Of a stretch of DNA of 64,000 nucleotides, positions 1-10,255 are shown in pieces. The notes beneath the pieces are model-generated. The model had not been told where the DNA came from and made no database searches. It saw only the letters and a list, made by a program, of their open reading frames with translations. This stretch comes from Myxosarcina sp. GI1 (GTDB lineage Bacteria > Cyanobacteriota > Cyanobacteriia > Cyanobacteriales > Xenococcaceae): NCBI RefSeq assembly GCF_000756305.1, contig NZ_JRFE01000013.1:426-64425 (forward strand), given 5' to 3'. A program made the position numbers and the translations under genes. Positions within the stretch are counted from its first letter, which is position 1; every line of letters starts with the position of its first letter.

Positions 1-537
1 GTAGACTCGTTGAATAAATTCGTCCGTAGTAAATTATGGGGTGAAGATGCACCACCATTTGTACCAGGCGATCGTTTAATCGCCAAAAAACCTTTGTTTA
101 GACCCAGACCAGGGGGAAAAGGGAAAAACAAATGGCGTATTTTAATTAATAATTCTGAGGAAGCTCAAGTTATAGAACCTGCTCAGCTAACAGAGTTAGT
201 ATTTCGGAAGCAGACTTATCAATATTGGCAAGTTAGAGTTCAGCCTGAAGCTAGTAAATCTCAAACCCTAAATATTCTGCATGAGAGTTGTCTTCATTCT
301 TATGCAGAACAGATTAAATATCTTGCCAGTAAAAAGCAATGGTCTTACTACTTCGATTTATCGAGAATGTTTGATGATGTTGCCTATGCCTATGCTTTAA
401 CTATTCACAAAGCTCAAGGCAGCACCATTAATTATGTGTTCTTGGATGTTCGAGATCTGCGTAGTAGTAGCGATCGCCAAAAGCTCTTGTATACCGCTTT
501 GACCCGCACCAAGAAACAGGTTTTAATTTATCAATAG
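1..537 (+). CDS. SF1 DNA helicase, C-terminal part (cut by window edge)
   Basis: The reading frame is open from base 1, so the gene starts upstream of the window; a TTG at base 10 is not a convincing start. What remains is about 178 residues ending at a TAG at 535-537. The tail contains YALTIHKAQGST followed by YTALTRTKKQVLI, the motif V/VI region of the UvrD/RecD2/Dda type helicase C-terminal domain (UvrD_C_2). By family knowledge these proteins unwind DNA using ATP. The Walker A domain would lie upstream, so activity cannot be judged. The IS4-type element starts right after the stop codon. Whether it is RecD2-like or part of a larger nuclease-helicase is not visible. Confidence 0.75.
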   Translation, partial: VDSLNKFVRSKLWGEDAPPFVPGDRLIAKKPLFRPRPGGKGKNKWRILINNSEEAQVIEPAQLTELVFRKQTYQYWQVRVQPEASKSQTLNILHESCLHSYAEQIKYLASKKQWSYYFDLSRMFDDVAYAYALTIHKAQGSTINYVFLDVRDLRSSSDRQKLLYTALTRTKKQVLIYQ

Positions 538-592
538 CTGGCATTCCGCCCTCAAACTTTAAAAAAAGAACAGCAAATATTATGTTATTTCG

Positions 593-1706
593 CTAAGTAC
601 AGGACAAAAATTGTAGGGAGAAAAGAAATTCATCTTTTTTGAGGTCTAAATCAGTGACGATGGAACGCAAATGATCGAGACCATAACGGAAAATACTTTT
701 AGCAAGTCTTCCGTGCTTTTTTATTTGGATAGGTTCATGTTGATGTAACCACTCTCCTGTCTTGACAGACCAACACAAAGCTAATGTCATTAAAGCTATT
801 AACTTACTCAATCGCTCAGAGCGATTAAAGTGAGTCGATTCTAAGCAAAACCCCCTAGTCTTAAACATGCCAAATAAGGTCTCAATACCCCATCGCTGTC
901 CATAGTCAGAAATAGCTGTGTCACAAGAGTCGGGAGTAATCACAATTAGTAACTCACCATTATCCAGACGTAAAGCAGAAACATAAACTAAACGTCCCCA
1001 AACAAGTTTTTTGCCCGATAAAACTTGAGTCTGTCCAGGTTGCAGGTGAGCAAAGATAATTGATGCTCTAAGTTCTTTTCGTCCATCGTTAATGCGATCG
1101 CTTGCTCTAATTCTTAATCTAAATCGAATTGTTGGTTCAATCAAAAGATACGAGAGCCAAAACTTACCAATAAATTCGCGGTCGCCAGTAAGATAAGCTA
1201 CCTTCGCATCAGGGAATATAGAATAAAAACGCTCGAGTAAGTCCATTCTTTCATCGCTATTGGAATTTCCTTTTTTCTCCAGCATTTCCCAAACTAGAGG
1301 GTATGCAACGCCATTGTGTATTACTCCTAACAGAAGAATGTTAAACCGTTTCGCGCCAAAAGACCACTCGGTTCTATCAGTGCTTAGCACCCAAGGTTGA
1401 GGTATTTGCATCAAAGTCACAATTGCTTTAGCAATGACAACATAATCTAAATCGAAACTACGAAAGAAGCGTTGTAGCCTTTGCGAACGCGAATGCGTTC
1501 TAGTCGTCGTAAGACGACGATCTGCGCGTACGCGCTGCATTAGATTCTGTTTTTGCCTTACTTCTAAAGCCAGTTGCCAACTCTACTAAGTTAATTGTCT
1601 TTACCCTTAGTAGTGCAATGAGAAACAAAGCGAGGAAATTTAGTCTTGCGCCGTGCCACCCCAAAAGTGGTTTCAAGGTTTGCCGAAGTAAGATAATCTG
1701 ATTCAT
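593..1706 (-). pseudogene. IS4-family transposase broken by a hairpin insertion
   Basis: Two minus-strand frames together give one IS4-type DDE transposase. The N-terminal part starts at Met MNQIILLRQ (1706) and runs to KAKTESN, then reads into repeat DNA and stops at about 1500. The remainder resumes as RLQRFFRSFDLDYV and runs to 593. The catalytic triad can be seen as LSTDRTEW, YLTGDREF and the YGQRWGIETLF helix. The segment between them (1481-1538) is made of three small palindromes. Removing about 52 nt restores a single frame of about 353 codons, a normal length for this family. As it stands the gene should not make active enzyme. Homologous copies elsewhere in the genome would show the ancestral junction. 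Confidence 0.75.
1481..1538. repeat. Triple-hairpin repeat inside transposase
   Basis: Three consecutive inverted repeats are visible: GAACGC/GCGTTC with loop GAAT (1485-1500), GTCGTC/GACGAC with loop GTAA (1503-1518), and the 12-nt palindrome GCGCGTACGCGC (1524-1535). The block is GC-rich against AT-rich surroundings and shifts the transposase frame. It shares its architecture, but not its sequence, with blocks at 7361-7466 and 26113-26209. Confidence 0.75.
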
Positions 1707-1974
1707 AGGGTTCGGTTTGAGTGTAGTTACTTTCAATCAAACCCTTTTCCTGTATTCTTTTGCAAGCTTTTGTTCGATTTTTTGTCCCGTACTTAGTTTT
1801 GTTCCATGCTTTCCATGCTTTCTTCTTCATAAGAAATTTTTTGTGAAGTTATTAGAATAGATTTTAGTTTTTTAGAAATATATGTAAATCTAAAAAAGTA
1901 TTAGAATGGACAACAAACTCTAAGCTTTAAGGCTTAAAAATGAATCTATATACTGCCCACCCAAACAAGATTAC

Positions 1975-4900
1975 CTAAGCACTAAAATACCTAGCCACAG
2001 GATGATAAGCCACGATCGCAGTGGTAGACTGTTCGGGATAGAGTTGTTCGCTTTCGTCCATATACATACCAATTCGTTTGGTATCGAGTAAATCTAGTTG
2101 CTTGTACTGATCCTGAATGTTGGGACAGGCGGGATAGCCAAAGCTGTAGCGCGAACCACGATAGCGTTGCTGTAAGATATCGCGGATATTATCCGATTCT
2201 TCTGCTGCAAAGCCCAACTCTTTACGAATTCTGGCGTGTGTCCATTCAGCCAAAGCTTCTGCCATTTGTACTGCCATGCCGTGATAGTAGAGGTATTCAG
2301 TGTATTTGTCGTCTTTAAATAGCTTTTGGGCGTATTCGGTGGCGATTTCTCCTACCGTTACCGCCTGCATGGGGAAGACATCGATATGTTCGGAATTTTT
2401 AGTAGCAAAGAAATCGGCAATACAGAGGCGTTTACCAGAAGACTGACGGGGAAATTCAAACGAGGTTACTGGTTTGACAAATCCTTTATCGGTTGGTTCG
2501 TAAATGTGCAGGGTGTTACCTTCGGCGTTACAGGGAAAGTAACCATATATTACCGTTAGCTGTAATAAATTTTCTTTGACAACCTTTTGTTTCCATTCTT
2601 CTAAAATTGGATGAACGGTATCAGCTAAAAACTTATCGTATTCTTCCCTAGACTGTTCTTTTTTCTTGCGGAATTGCCACTGTCCGACAAATAAAGCCTG
2701 CAAATCCAGATAGGGAAAAACTTCTTCAAAGGGTATATCTTCTGGGTTTAATATTTTCGTACCCCAGAAAGGAGGGGTGGGACGTTCTATATCTAAAGCT
2801 ATTGCTTCCGAACGTTTGGTGTCGATAACTTTTGGTTCTTCCTTTTTACTTGCTTCGTCAACGAAAATTTTATCTTTATTTTCTCCAGCAAAAGGTTGTT
2901 CTTCTGTGGATGCGATTGGAGAATTGCCGTTACCTGAATCAGTTTCGTCTAAAAACCCTTTAATATCGTCCCAATTACTATCGGCTTTGGCAGGCATTAA
3001 TTTATCCATAAAATGCAAATCTGCAAAAGCATCTTTACCGTAAACTACTTTACCTTTATAGACGTTTTGACAATCCTGATGGACAAACTTAGGTGTTAAT
3101 GCCGCACCACCTAAGATAACGGGAATGGTAATACCTTTTTCATTAAAAGTTTCCAGATTATCTTTCATAAAAGCGGTAGATTTTACCAACAAACCACTCA
3201 TAGCAATGCAGTCTGGCTGATGTTCTTCGTAAGCTTGAATAATATTTTCTACTGGTTGTTTGATGCCGAGATTGATTACCTTGTAGCCGTTATTAGACAG
3301 GATAATATCGACTAAGTTTTTACCAATGTCGTGAACGTCTCCTTTAACCGTAGCGATGACAAATTTACCCTTACCGCTACTGTCGGATTCTTCTTTATCC
3401 ATGTATGGTTCTAAATGCGCTACCGCCGCCTTCATTGTCTGTGCTGACTGAAGCACAAAGGGAAGCTGCATCTGTCCCGAACCAAAGAGTTCGCCCACTA
3501 CTTTCATGCCGTCTAACAAGAAAGTATTGACAATATCCAATGGTGGATATTTTTGCATCGCCTCGTCTAAGGCTTCATCCAAACCAATGCGTTCGCCGTC
3601 GATAATGTGTTGTTTAAGGCGTTCTTCAATAGGTAGGTTTTTATTTACGGCTTCGGCTTTTTTAGTTTTCTTACCTGCAAATAAAGTTGTCAGTTCCCCT
3701 AAAGGATCGTAAGTGCAAGCCTCGCCGTCAAATTGCCGTCTATCGTAAATTAAATCCAAACAAATCTTTTTGTGCCCTTCATCGATTTTAGCCAGAGGTA
3801 AAATTTTACTCGCGCTGACAATAGCCGCATCTAAACCTACCTGCATACATTCATGTAAAAAGACGGAGTTTAATACCTGTCTAGCAGCAGGATTTAAACC
3901 AAAGGAAACGTTAGAAACACCAAGTAAAATATGACACCCTGGTAGTTCTTCCCTAATGCTTTGAATTGCTTCTACGGTTGCCTTACCGTTTTCTCTATCT
4001 TCTTCGATCCCAGTAGAAACGGGTAAAGCCAAAGGATCGAAAAAGATTTCATGAGAAGGAATACCATAGGCTGTTGCGGCATTGTAAGCGCGTTTGGCAA
4101 TCTCAAATTTTTTGTCCGCAGTCCGTCCCATACCATCTTCATCAATAGTACCGACAACTACTCCCGCGCCGTATTTTTTAGCTAAGTCCAAAACCTGACG
4201 GAATCTTTCTTCGCCATCTTCATAGTTAGTGGAGTTGAGGATACACTTACCACCCGCAACCTTTAACCCAGCCTCCATCTTTGTCCATTCGGTAGAGTCA
4301 AGCATGAGGGGAAGAGTGACGTTATTCACCAGACGGGATACCAGTTCGTGCATATCCCGTTCGCCATCTCTGCCTACATAGTCTACGTTGACATCGAGGA
4401 CGTGTGCGCCTTCTTTTACCTGAGATTTGGCTAGAGAAACCAAGCTATCCCAATCTTCTTCATTAAGTAATTCTCGACATTTTTTAGAACCACTGGCGTT
4501 TAATCTTTCGCCGACGATTAGGAAAGAATTGTCTTGGATATATGGTTGCGTACTGTAGATAGATGCAGCAGAAGGTTCGTAATAGGGATGACGTTCTTTG
4601 GGTTTTAAATCGTTAGTCATCTCCGCCAAAGCTTGAATGTGATCGAAGCGAGTACCACAGCAGCCGCCTACTATCTGCACTCCCAAATCTTCGACGAAGT
4701 GCATTAACGCCATGCGTAGTTCCAACGGTGTAAGCTTATAGTGTGCCTGTCCGCCGACATTTTCGGGCAAACCTGCATTGGGTACGCAAGAAACAATAAA
4801 CGGCGAATGTTCCGACAAATACTTAATATGATCTTTCATTAAATCGGGTCCCGTAGCGCAGTTTAGACCCAAAATATCGATAGGATAGCGTTCTAATATT

Positions 4901-5541
4901 GCCAATGCCGCGTCCATTTCCGTACCGACTAGCATTGTCCCCATCTGTTCCATCGTCACCGAAACCATTAAGGGAAGTCTGCTACCTTTTTTCTCAAATA
5001 CCTCTTCTATGGCATTTAATGCTGCCTTAATCTGTAACACATCCTGACAGGTTTCTACCAGCAGCAAATCTACACCGCCGTCATATAAACCTTCTGCTTG
5101 TTCGACATAAGCATTGCGTAACGTATCGAAGTCTATATGTCCCAAAGTGGGTAATTTAGTACCAGGTCCCATCGAACCAGCCACAAAGCGCGGCTTATCG
5201 GGTGTAGAGTATTTTTTAGCAACTTTTTTGGCTATTTCCGCAGCGGTTTTATTAAGATAGTAAGCCTTGTCTGCTAAATCGTACTCGGCTAAAACTATCG
5301 ATGTCCCGCCAAAAGTATCGGTTTCAATTACATCCGCACCAGCTTCTAAAAAACCTCGGTGTACCTTCTCCACCGCCTCTGGTTTGGTATGCACTAAATA
5401 TTCATTACATCCTTCGTATTCCGCACCACCAAAATCGGTTGCGGTAAGGTTTTGTACCTGTAAGTTGGTTCCCATCGCGCCATCTAAGACGAGTACGGGA
5501 CATTGGGGACTTTTAAGACGATTGAGAAAGAGACTGTTCAT
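1975..5541 (-). CDS. metH: Cobalamin-dependent methionine synthase
   Basis: Transfers a methyl group from methyltetrahydrofolate through cobalamin to homocysteine to make methionine in the cytoplasm. The 1188-residue length is normal for the family. Domain order from the sequence: homocysteine-binding domain (zinc cysteines in GLNCATGP near residue 226 and GGCCGTR near 294), pterin-binding domain ([11 protein letters not shown] near 345), cobalamin cap and binding domain with the B12-ligating motif DVHDIGKN near 734, and the C-terminal S-adenosylmethionine reactivation domain ([10 protein letters not shown]). All modules are present, so the enzyme is probably functional. The ATG start gives a standard N-terminus. 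The 188 bp upstream show no recognisable cobalamin or SAM riboswitch. It is a single-gene unit on the minus strand. Confidence 0.97.
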   Translation of the reverse strand: MNSLFLNRLKSPQCPVLVLDGAMGTNLQVQNLTATDFGGAEYEGCNEYLVHTKPEAVEKVHRGFLEAGADVIETDTFGGTSIVLAEYDLADKAYYLNKTAAEIAKKVAKKYSTPDKPRFVAGSMGPGTKLPTLGHIDFDTLRNAYVEQAEGLYDGGVDLLLVETCQDVLQIKAALNAIEEVFEKKGSRLPLMVSVTMEQMGTMLVGTEMDAALAILERYPIDILGLNCATGPDLMKDHIKYLSEHSPFIVSCVPNAGLPENVGGQAHYKLTPLELRMALMHFVEDLGVQIVGGCCGTRFDHIQALAEMTNDLKPKERHPYYEPSAASIYSTQPYIQDNSFLIVGERLNASGSKKCRELLNEEDWDSLVSLAKSQVKEGAHVLDVNVDYVGRDGERDMHELVSRLVNNVTLPLMLDSTEWTKMEAGLKVAGGKCILNSTNYEDGEERFRQVLDLAKKYGAGVVVGTIDEDGMGRTADKKFEIAKRAYNAATAYGIPSHEIFFDPLALPVSTGIEEDRENGKATVEAIQSIREELPGCHILLGVSNVSFGLNPAARQVLNSVFLHECMQVGLDAAIVSASKILPLAKIDEGHKKICLDLIYDRRQFDGEACTYDPLGELTTLFAGKKTKKAEAVNKNLPIEERLKQHIIDGERIGLDEALDEAMQKYPPLDIVNTFLLDGMKVVGELFGSGQMQLPFVLQSAQTMKAAVAHLEPYMDKEESDSSGKGKFVIATVKGDVHDIGKNLVDIILSNNGYKVINLGIKQPVENIIQAYEEHQPDCIAMSGLLVKSTAFMKDNLETFNEKGITIPVILGGAALTPKFVHQDCQNVYKGKVVYGKDAFADLHFMDKLMPAKADSNWDDIKGFLDETDSGNGNSPIASTEEQPFAGENKDKIFVDEASKKEEPKVIDTKRSEAIALDIERPTPPFWGTKILNPEDIPFEEVFPYLDLQALFVGQWQFRKKKEQSREEYDKFLADTVHPILEEWKQKVVKENLLQLTVIYGYFPCNAEGNTLHIYEPTDKGFVKPVTSFEFPRQSSGKRLCIADFFATKNSEHIDVFPMQAVTVGEIATEYAQKLFKDDKYTEYLYYHGMAVQMAEALAEWTHARIRKELGFAAEESDNIRDILQQRYRGSRYSFGYPACPNIQDQYKQLDLLDTKRIGMYMDESEQLYPEQSTTAIVAYHPVARYFSA

Positions 5542-5729
5542 TGGTCGCGACTGCGGGTCAACAGAATAAAATTACATAAGTCTTATTATATGGTTGTCTT
5601 CAGGAAAAAGGGGAGGCTGTCTATTGCTGGGTTTTCAATCACGCTTCTTTCTTTTAAGCTTTAACTTCTACCAATCTAAATGGGAATAATAAAACTGATA
5701 GTATTAAAGCTTGTAAAAGCTAACAAAAT

Positions 5730-5996
5730 ATGGAATCTTTTATTATCCTCGCTTTATTTGCTTCTTTGTTTTTTCTTGTTTACATCCTTTATCAAGAAAT
5801 TAATAAACAAAAAAGAGCTAAAAGAAAATTAAAACTAGATACAGGCTTAAATAAAAAACTTTTGACTATGTTAAACGGCGATGAAAAAGCTGCTTTGAGG
5901 CTATTAAGAAATATTCGCCAGAATAATTCTGGCAAAAGTTATGTTTGGTATCAGGAAAAAGTAATTAGAGATCTAGAAAGAGATAGACGTTATTAA
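5730..5996 (+). CDS. Small single-pass membrane protein, unknown function
   Basis: An 88-residue protein with one strongly hydrophobic N-terminal segment (residues 4-22, IILALFASLFFLVYILYQ) followed by a lysine/arginine-rich cytoplasmic-looking tail. The tail contains a motif resembling KLLTMLNGDEKAALRLL and a C-terminal VWYQEKVIRDLERDRRY. This looks like a conserved cyanobacterial hypothetical family, but no function can be assigned. It diverges from metH with about 190 bp between them. The ATG at 5730 places the hydrophobic segment at the N-terminus, as expected for a membrane anchor. Confidence 0.65.
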   Translation: MESFIILALFASLFFLVYILYQEINKQKRAKRKLKLDTGLNKKLLTMLNGDEKAALRLLRNIRQNNSGKSYVWYQEKVIRDLERDRRY

Positions 5997-6065
5997 TATT
6001 TCAATCTAGTCGTTATTTGTTAGCGATCGCACTTACCATTCGACATCAAAATAGATCTAATAATT

Positions 6066-6365
6066 CTAAGCTGAATGCACTTTTACTTCTTGGTACAATC
6101 GCTCAGATAGTTGTTCTCGCGCTACTTCTAGATCGTATCTTGTTTGTAGATTCATCCAAAATTCTGCTTCCATGCCAAAAAAGTGTCCTAGTCGCAAAGC
6201 GGTATCTGCTGTAATACTTCTTTTGCCATGAACAATCTCATTAATTCGGCGTGGGGGCACTTTAATAGATTGGGCAACATAATACTGACTAATATTCATC
6301 GGCTTCAAAAAATCTTCTAATAAGATTTCACCAGGATGTATCGGCGGAAAATCACGTTGAGTCAT
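6066..6365 (-). CDS. higA: HigA-family antitoxin (XRE helix-turn-helix)
   Basis: A 99-residue DNA-binding antitoxin. The N-terminus reads PPIHPGEILLEDFL, the signature opening of HigA proteins, followed by a helix-turn-helix (ISQYYVAQSIKVPPRRINEI, residues 25-44) and the family segment GHFFGMEAEFWMNLQ. By family knowledge it binds and neutralises the HigB toxin and represses the operon. It lies 14 bp downstream of the toxin gene on the same strand, the toxin-first order typical of higBA. Confidence 0.9.
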   Translation of the reverse strand: MTQRDFPPIHPGEILLEDFLKPMNISQYYVAQSIKVPPRRINEIVHGKRSITADTALRLGHFFGMEAEFWMNLQTRYDLEVAREQLSERLYQEVKVHSA

Positions 6366-6379
6366 AAATTTCTTCTCCT

Positions 6380-6661
6380 TTAATGATAGTCAACTATTTC
6401 AACGTCAAAGGCATTACCATCACGCCAAACAAAACATATTCGCCATTGATTGTTAATCCGAATACTATGCTGTCCTTGGCGATCGCCACTCAATGCCTCA
6501 AGCCTATTACCAGGTGGTATACGCAAAGTATCAAGAACACTTGCTGCACTTATTTGTTCTAGCTTACGAGCAGCTATTCTTTGAATATCCTGGGGTAACT
6601 TGCGACTGAATCGACCGTTAAAAATTTTTTCGGTTTCTTTACACCTAAACGAAGAAATCAT
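6380..6661 (-). CDS. higB: HigB-family toxin (RelE-like mRNA interferase)
   Basis: A 93-residue basic protein. Motifs LDTLRIPPGNRLEALSG, QHSIRINNQWRICFVW and the ending VEIVDYH are diagnostic of HigB/RelE-superfamily toxins, which cleave ribosome-bound mRNA. It is the first gene of a two-gene operon with higA. The ATG is only 7 bp from a perfect 10-bp inverted repeat that is probably the autoregulatory operator. No truncation is seen, so the toxin is likely intact. Confidence 0.9.
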   Translation of the reverse strand: MISSFRCKETEKIFNGRFSRKLPQDIQRIAARKLEQISAASVLDTLRIPPGNRLEALSGDRQGQHSIRINNQWRICFVWRDGNAFDVEIVDYH

Positions 6662-6667
6662 AATTCA

Positions 6668-6708
6668 AATATTAACGTCCTGCGCTAATAACGGCAAGCG
6701 TTAATATT
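6668..6708. promoter_or_regulatory. Inverted repeat upstream of higBA, probable HigA operator
   Basis: AATATTAACG at 6668-6677 is exactly repeated in inverse as CGTTAATATT at 6699-6708, with 21 bp between. The site ends just before the higB start codon at 6661. HigA antitoxins bind such palindromes in their own promoters; the binding itself is inferred. Confidence 0.6.
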
Positions 6709-6885
6709 ATTGCGATCGCGCCAGGGATGTTTTCAAGGTTGCTTTTATCTGATGCGTATCTAGCAAACCTTTTTGCCTGTCTCGCTTTAAATTATCGTCC
6801 CACTGCGATCGCACTAGATTTAGTCCTGTCTACGCCTGATGAATTAATCTTTCTATTTCTTACTCTACTTTTGGTTTGGCTTGTT

Positions 6886-7278
6886 TTAAGGAACAACTAA
6901 AACAGGACATGGTGCGAGATTAATTACCCGAATAGTCACACTGTCTGAGGCAGAATCTTCTACTAACCCCAAACCCCGACAACCCATTACAATTAAATCG
7001 GCATTAATTTCATCAGCCACATCACAAATAACAAATGGTGGCATACCTTCTTTTTCGATAGTTTCGGCGTTAATTCCGCGATCGCTCAAAAAACTCTTAG
7101 CAGAAGTAAGTAATTTAGCAACTTGTTCGGTGGAACTCATGACACCTTCGGCAGAGGTTTCCACTACCGATAGTATGACCAATTTACTGTTGTGGATTTT
7201 AACCAAATCTGCGACAACTTCAGCAGCACTTCTGGCTTCTCTAGTAATATCAATGGCAAATAAAATAGTTTGGAACAT
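6886..7278 (-). CDS. Universal stress protein (UspA family)
   Basis: A protein of about 130 residues with the UspA fold. It opens with MFQTILFAIDIT, and the nucleotide-loop region reads LIVMGCRGLGLVEDSASDSV, ending APCPVLVVP. These match single-domain Usp proteins that bind ATP or related ligands during stress. The Met at 7278 gives the family-typical start; an in-frame Met 24 bp upstream would add eight residues unlike the family. No operon partner is seen; the upstream region holds the hairpin-rich block at 7361-7466. Confidence 0.88.
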   Translation of the reverse strand: MFQTILFAIDITREARSAAEVVADLVKIHNSKLVILSVVETSAEGVMSSTEQVAKLLTSAKSFLSDRGINAETIEKEGMPPFVICDVADEINADLIVMGCRGLGLVEDSASDSVTIRVINLAPCPVLVVP

Positions 7279-7360
7279 AAGACAAAATCTTCTCCAACAC
7301 AATACCTACAAATTTTTAGAGCGATCGCTCTGGTTTAAATTGATTCTTACCTACGGGCGA

Positions 7361-7466
7361 TTGGCAAAGCCAGCGCGCAAAGCGAGATAAGCCCGAAGGG
7401 AAGGGCGCGTCTGGCGATGTTTCGTCGCCAGTTTATGCCGCCCGTCATCCGCTTTGCGATCGCCAA
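7361..7466. repeat. Hairpin-rich repeat block between uspA and ureA
   Basis: Several short hairpins follow each other: TGGC/GCCA with loop AAA (7362-7372), CGC/GCG with loop AAA (7376-7384), CCC/GGG with loop GAA (7392-7400), and CTGGCGA/TCGCCAG (7411-7431). GCAAAGCG near 7377-7384 is answered by CGCTTTGC near 7450-7457, and TTGGC at 7361 by GCCAA at 7462-7466, so the whole block can fold as one structure. The rest of the 476-bp space between uspA and ureA shows only AT-rich DNA. Confidence 0.6.
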
Positions 7467-7754
7467 AGGTATAAATAATTTTATTAATTCAATATACAGC
7501 GTTTTTTAGTTACATTTTATACTTTTTGTTCTAATACATTGGGCAATTAATAAGTAAAGCAAAACTGAGCGATTGGATATATTTGGCGATTATTGCCTAT
7601 TAGGGAGTGCAAATAGAGCAAAAATCAAGAATATTTAAATTTAATTCTTTAATCCTGCTTGATGTTTGGTATTTATTTTTGTAAATATGAATTTCACTCT
7701 CTCAAAAATTACTATAAATATTTATTGCGTCAATAACAATTAAGAGGTGTATTT

Positions 7755-8063
7755 GTGTATCTGACACCAAAAGAAATGGAACGCCTGACAATCTTTACTG
7801 CTGCTGAAATTGCGCGTCGTCGTAAAGCAAAAGGGATTAAATTGAACGTTCCAGAAGCGATCGCTTACATCACCGATACGGTAGTAGAAGGAGCGAGAGA
7901 AGATAAGACAGTAGCTCAGTTAATGAGTGAAGGAGCAAATTTATTAACAACCGATGATGTTTTGCCAGGAGTAGCCGAACTAATTCCTTTAATTCAAGTA
8001 GAGGCTCATTTTCTCGATGGCACAAAATTAATTAGCATTCATAATCCCATCAGATCTCCATAA
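7755..8063 (+). CDS. ureA: Urease subunit gamma
   Basis: The small structural subunit of urease, which hydrolyses urea to ammonia and carbamate as part of the UreABC complex. The 102-residue length matches the family. Motifs [30 protein letters not shown] and [15 protein letters not shown], and the end [11 protein letters not shown], are conserved. The start is GTG preceded by an AAGAGGTG ribosome-binding site. It is the first gene of ureABC. No obvious NtcA box (GTA-N8-TAC) was seen within the 150 bp upstream. Confidence 0.95.
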   Translation: MYLTPKEMERLTIFTAAEIARRRKAKGIKLNVPEAIAYITDTVVEGAREDKTVAQLMSEGANLLTTDDVLPGVAELIPLIQVEAHFLDGTKLISIHNPIRSP

Positions 8064-8129
8064 TAGATAATTTAGGCATTTAAAGCTTATAACTAAAGTT
8101 GAGCTTAGTTCATTCAATAGAAAACTACC

Positions 8130-8157
8130 TTTTGACTTTTGATTTTTAACTTTTGAC
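8130..8157 (+). repeat. Heptamer tandem repeat between ureA and ureB
   Basis: Four consecutive seven-base units: TTTTGAC, TTTTGAT, TTTTAAC and TTTTGAC. It ends 6 bp before the ureB start. Short tandemly repeated heptamers of this kind are established in filamentous and other cyanobacteria. It may affect coupling between ureA and ureB. Confidence 0.7.
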
Positions 8158-8163
8158 TCCATC

Positions 8164-8529
8164 ATGATTCCAGGACAGATATTTTTTGCCGATAATGAAA
8201 TTGAGATTAACGCAGGTAGAGACAAAAAAACTATAGCAGTAGCTAATACAGGCGATCGTCCGATTCAGGTAGGCTCTCATTTTCATTTTTTTGAAGTCAA
8301 TCGCGCTCTTCAATTCGATCGCGCTACTGCTTTTGGTTTTCGTTTAGATATTCCTTCTGGTACGTCGGTGCGCTTTGAGCCTGGAGATACCAAAGAGGTT
8401 AGCTTAGTGGCAATTGGAGGTAACAGAAAAGTTAGAGGACTTAATAACTTAACTAACGCCACATTAGATAATTCTCAACATAAAGATGCTGCGATCGCCA
8501 AAGCTGAAGAATTGGGTTATATATCATAA
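8164..8529 (+). CDS. ureB: Urease subunit beta
   Basis: The second structural urease subunit. It starts [10 protein letters not shown] and carries the conserved [17 protein letters not shown] block (residues 38-54), [16 protein letters not shown] and [14 protein letters not shown]. At 121 residues it is about 15 longer than usual, with an extra C-terminal helix-like tail ([16 protein letters not shown]). It lies 100 bp after ureA and 19 bp before ureC. The gap to ureA holds a heptamer repeat, so translation coupling is less tight than in most ure operons. Confidence 0.95.
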   Translation: MIPGQIFFADNEIEINAGRDKKTIAVANTGDRPIQVGSHFHFFEVNRALQFDRATAFGFRLDIPSGTSVRFEPGDTKEVSLVAIGGNRKVRGLNNLTNATLDNSQHKDAAIAKAEELGYIS

Positions 8530-8548
8530 CGAGACGAGTAACTAAAAC

Positions 8549-10255
8549 ATGAGAATCAACCGCGAGCGTTACGGAGAACTATTCGGTCCGACGACAGGCG
8601 ATCGCCTACGTTTGGGAGATACTTCGATAATTATTGAAATAGAAGCCGATACGGGGGTTTATGGCGATGAATGCGTCTTTGGTGGTGGTAAAACGCTGCG
8701 GGATGGTTTGGGTTTGGCACCAGGGGTTACGGCTGCTGAAGGAGCTTTGGATTTAGTCCTCACTAACGTCATTATCATGGATGCGGTTTTGGGAATTATC
8801 AAAACCGATTTGGGCATTAAAGACGGCAAAATTGTCGGCATTGGTAAAGCTGGCAATCCCGATATTATGGACGGAGTAACACCCAATTTGATTGTCAGTG
8901 CTAATACAGACGTGCGCTCGGCTGAAGGCTTAATTGCGACTGCTGGCGGTATCGACGGTCACGTTCACTTCGATAGTGCAGGATTGTGTGCCGAAGCTCT
9001 CTCTAGCGGTATTACTACCATGATTGGTGGCGGTTTGGGACCCGTGACCGTAGGAATTTGTTCCGGTGGCGCGAGAAATTTAGGAATCATGCTGCAAGCT
9101 ACAGAAAGCTTTCCGATTAATTTTGGCTTTTTAGGCAAAGGAAGCTCTAGTCTACCCGCGAGTTTAAACGAACAAATAGAAGGCGGCGCGATCGGCTTAA
9201 AGATTCACGAAGATTGGGGAGCAATGCCTCCAGCGATCGATACCTGTCTGAGGGTAGCGGATGAATACGATTTTCAGGTACAGCTACATACCGATACTCT
9301 CAACGAATCTGGTTATGTAGAAGATACCCTGGCAGCGATCGCAGGTAGAACTATTCACATGTATCATACCGAAGGAGCGGGCGGCGGTCACGCACCAGAC
9401 ATTATTAAAGTTGCGGCATATCCTCACTGTCTGCCTTCTTCTACCAATCCTACCAATCCCTATACAGTTAATACTTTTGACGAACATCTAGATATGGTGA
9501 TGGTCTGCCATCATTTAAACCCTAGAGTTCCCGAAGATATTGCCTTTGCCGAATCTCGGATTCGGGCTGAAACTATTGCTGCCGAAGACATTCTTCACGA
9601 CATGGGTGCAATTTCGATGATGGGTTCGGACAGTCAGGGGATGGGACGCATTGCTGAAACTATTTGCCGCACCTGGCAACTAGCTTCTAAAATGAAAGAC
9701 CAACGAGGCGCATTACCAGAAGACAGCGATAGGAACGACAACCAACGAGCCTTACGTTATTTAGCCAAATACACAATTAATCCCGCTCGCACCTACGGTA
9801 TCGATAAATATGTCGGTTCTCTCGAATCAGGAAAAATAGCCGATATCGTCCTGTGGCAACCTGGATACTTTGGCATTAAGCCAGAATTGATTATTAAAGG
9901 CGGTTTTATTGCTTGGTCGCCTATGGGAGAGTCTAATGCTTCTTTGATGACCTGCGAACCAATTATTTATCGTCCGCAGTGGAGTAGTTTTGGTATTGCT
10001 CCTCAAGCTACTTCCTGTTGTTTTATGACTCAGGCGGCAATAGATAAAGGTTTACCCGATAAATTGGGCTTACGCAAACCAGCATTACCCGTAAGTGGTA
10101 CTCGTACTCTATCTAAAATCGATCTAACGTACAATAATATTTGTCCCGATATTGAAGTCGATCCCGATACTTTTCAAGTAAAAGTCGATGGCGAGTTAGC
10201 AATGTGTCAACCTGTCGATCGCGTACCTTTAGGAAGATTGTACATGTTTCGGTAA
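8549..10255 (+). CDS. ureC: Urease subunit alpha, divergent
   Basis: The catalytic nickel subunit, 568 residues. The metal ligands appear retained: H138 and H140 in DGHVHF, the carbamylated lysine K218 in GLKIHEDWG, the histidines in [10 protein letters not shown] and [13 protein letters not shown], and the aspartate in GSDSQGMGR. The flap [18 protein letters not shown] is intact. Several near-invariant stretches differ. The usual HIHFICPQQ is HVHFDSAGL, the usual TCTPGPWN loop is replaced by GICSGGARN with a net loss of three residues, and SDSQAMGR has become SDSQGMGR. The ancestry is clear, but the active-site lining is altered, so full urease activity is likely rather than certain. No ureD, E, F or G lies in the window. 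Confidence 0.93.
   Translation: MRINRERYGELFGPTTGDRLRLGDTSIIIEIEADTGVYGDECVFGGGKTLRDGLGLAPGVTAAEGALDLVLTNVIIMDAVLGIIKTDLGIKDGKIVGIGKAGNPDIMDGVTPNLIVSANTDVRSAEGLIATAGGIDGHVHFDSAGLCAEALSSGITTMIGGGLGPVTVGICSGGARNLGIMLQATESFPINFGFLGKGSSSLPASLNEQIEGGAIGLKIHEDWGAMPPAIDTCLRVADEYDFQVQLHTDTLNESGYVEDTLAAIAGRTIHMYHTEGAGGGHAPDIIKVAAYPHCLPSSTNPTNPYTVNTFDEHLDMVMVCHHLNPRVPEDIAFAESRIRAETIAAEDILHDMGAISMMGSDSQGMGRIAETICRTWQLASKMKDQRGALPEDSDRNDNQRALRYLAKYTINPARTYGIDKYVGSLESGKIADIVLWQPGYFGIKPELIIKGGFIAWSPMGESNASLMTCEPIIYRPQWSSFGIAPQATSCCFMTQAAIDKGLPDKLGLRKPALPVSGTRTLSKIDLTYNNICPDIEVDPDTFQVKVDGELAMCQPVDRVPLGRLYMFR

Larger units (their letters stand above)
541..1740 (-). mobile_element. Degenerate IS4-type insertion sequence
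   Basis: The region holds a DDE transposase frame on the minus strand, interrupted by a hairpin insertion. A short inverted match, CTCAAAC at 551-557 and GTTTGAG at 1715-1721, may mark the element ends. The ends are inferred from this weak match and from transposase length; no target duplication was identified. The element lies between a helicase gene tail and metH. Confidence 0.5.

Noticed and set aside
1591-1830. A lysine-rich minus-strand frame next to the IS4 transposase
   Set aside because: It overlaps the N-terminal transposase in another frame and shows no protein family pattern.
5542-5729. Cobalamin or SAM riboswitch before metH
   Set aside because: No recognisable B12-box or SAM-type core.
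7600-7754. NtcA box before ureA
   Set aside because: No GTA-N8-TAC with a suitable -10 was seen.
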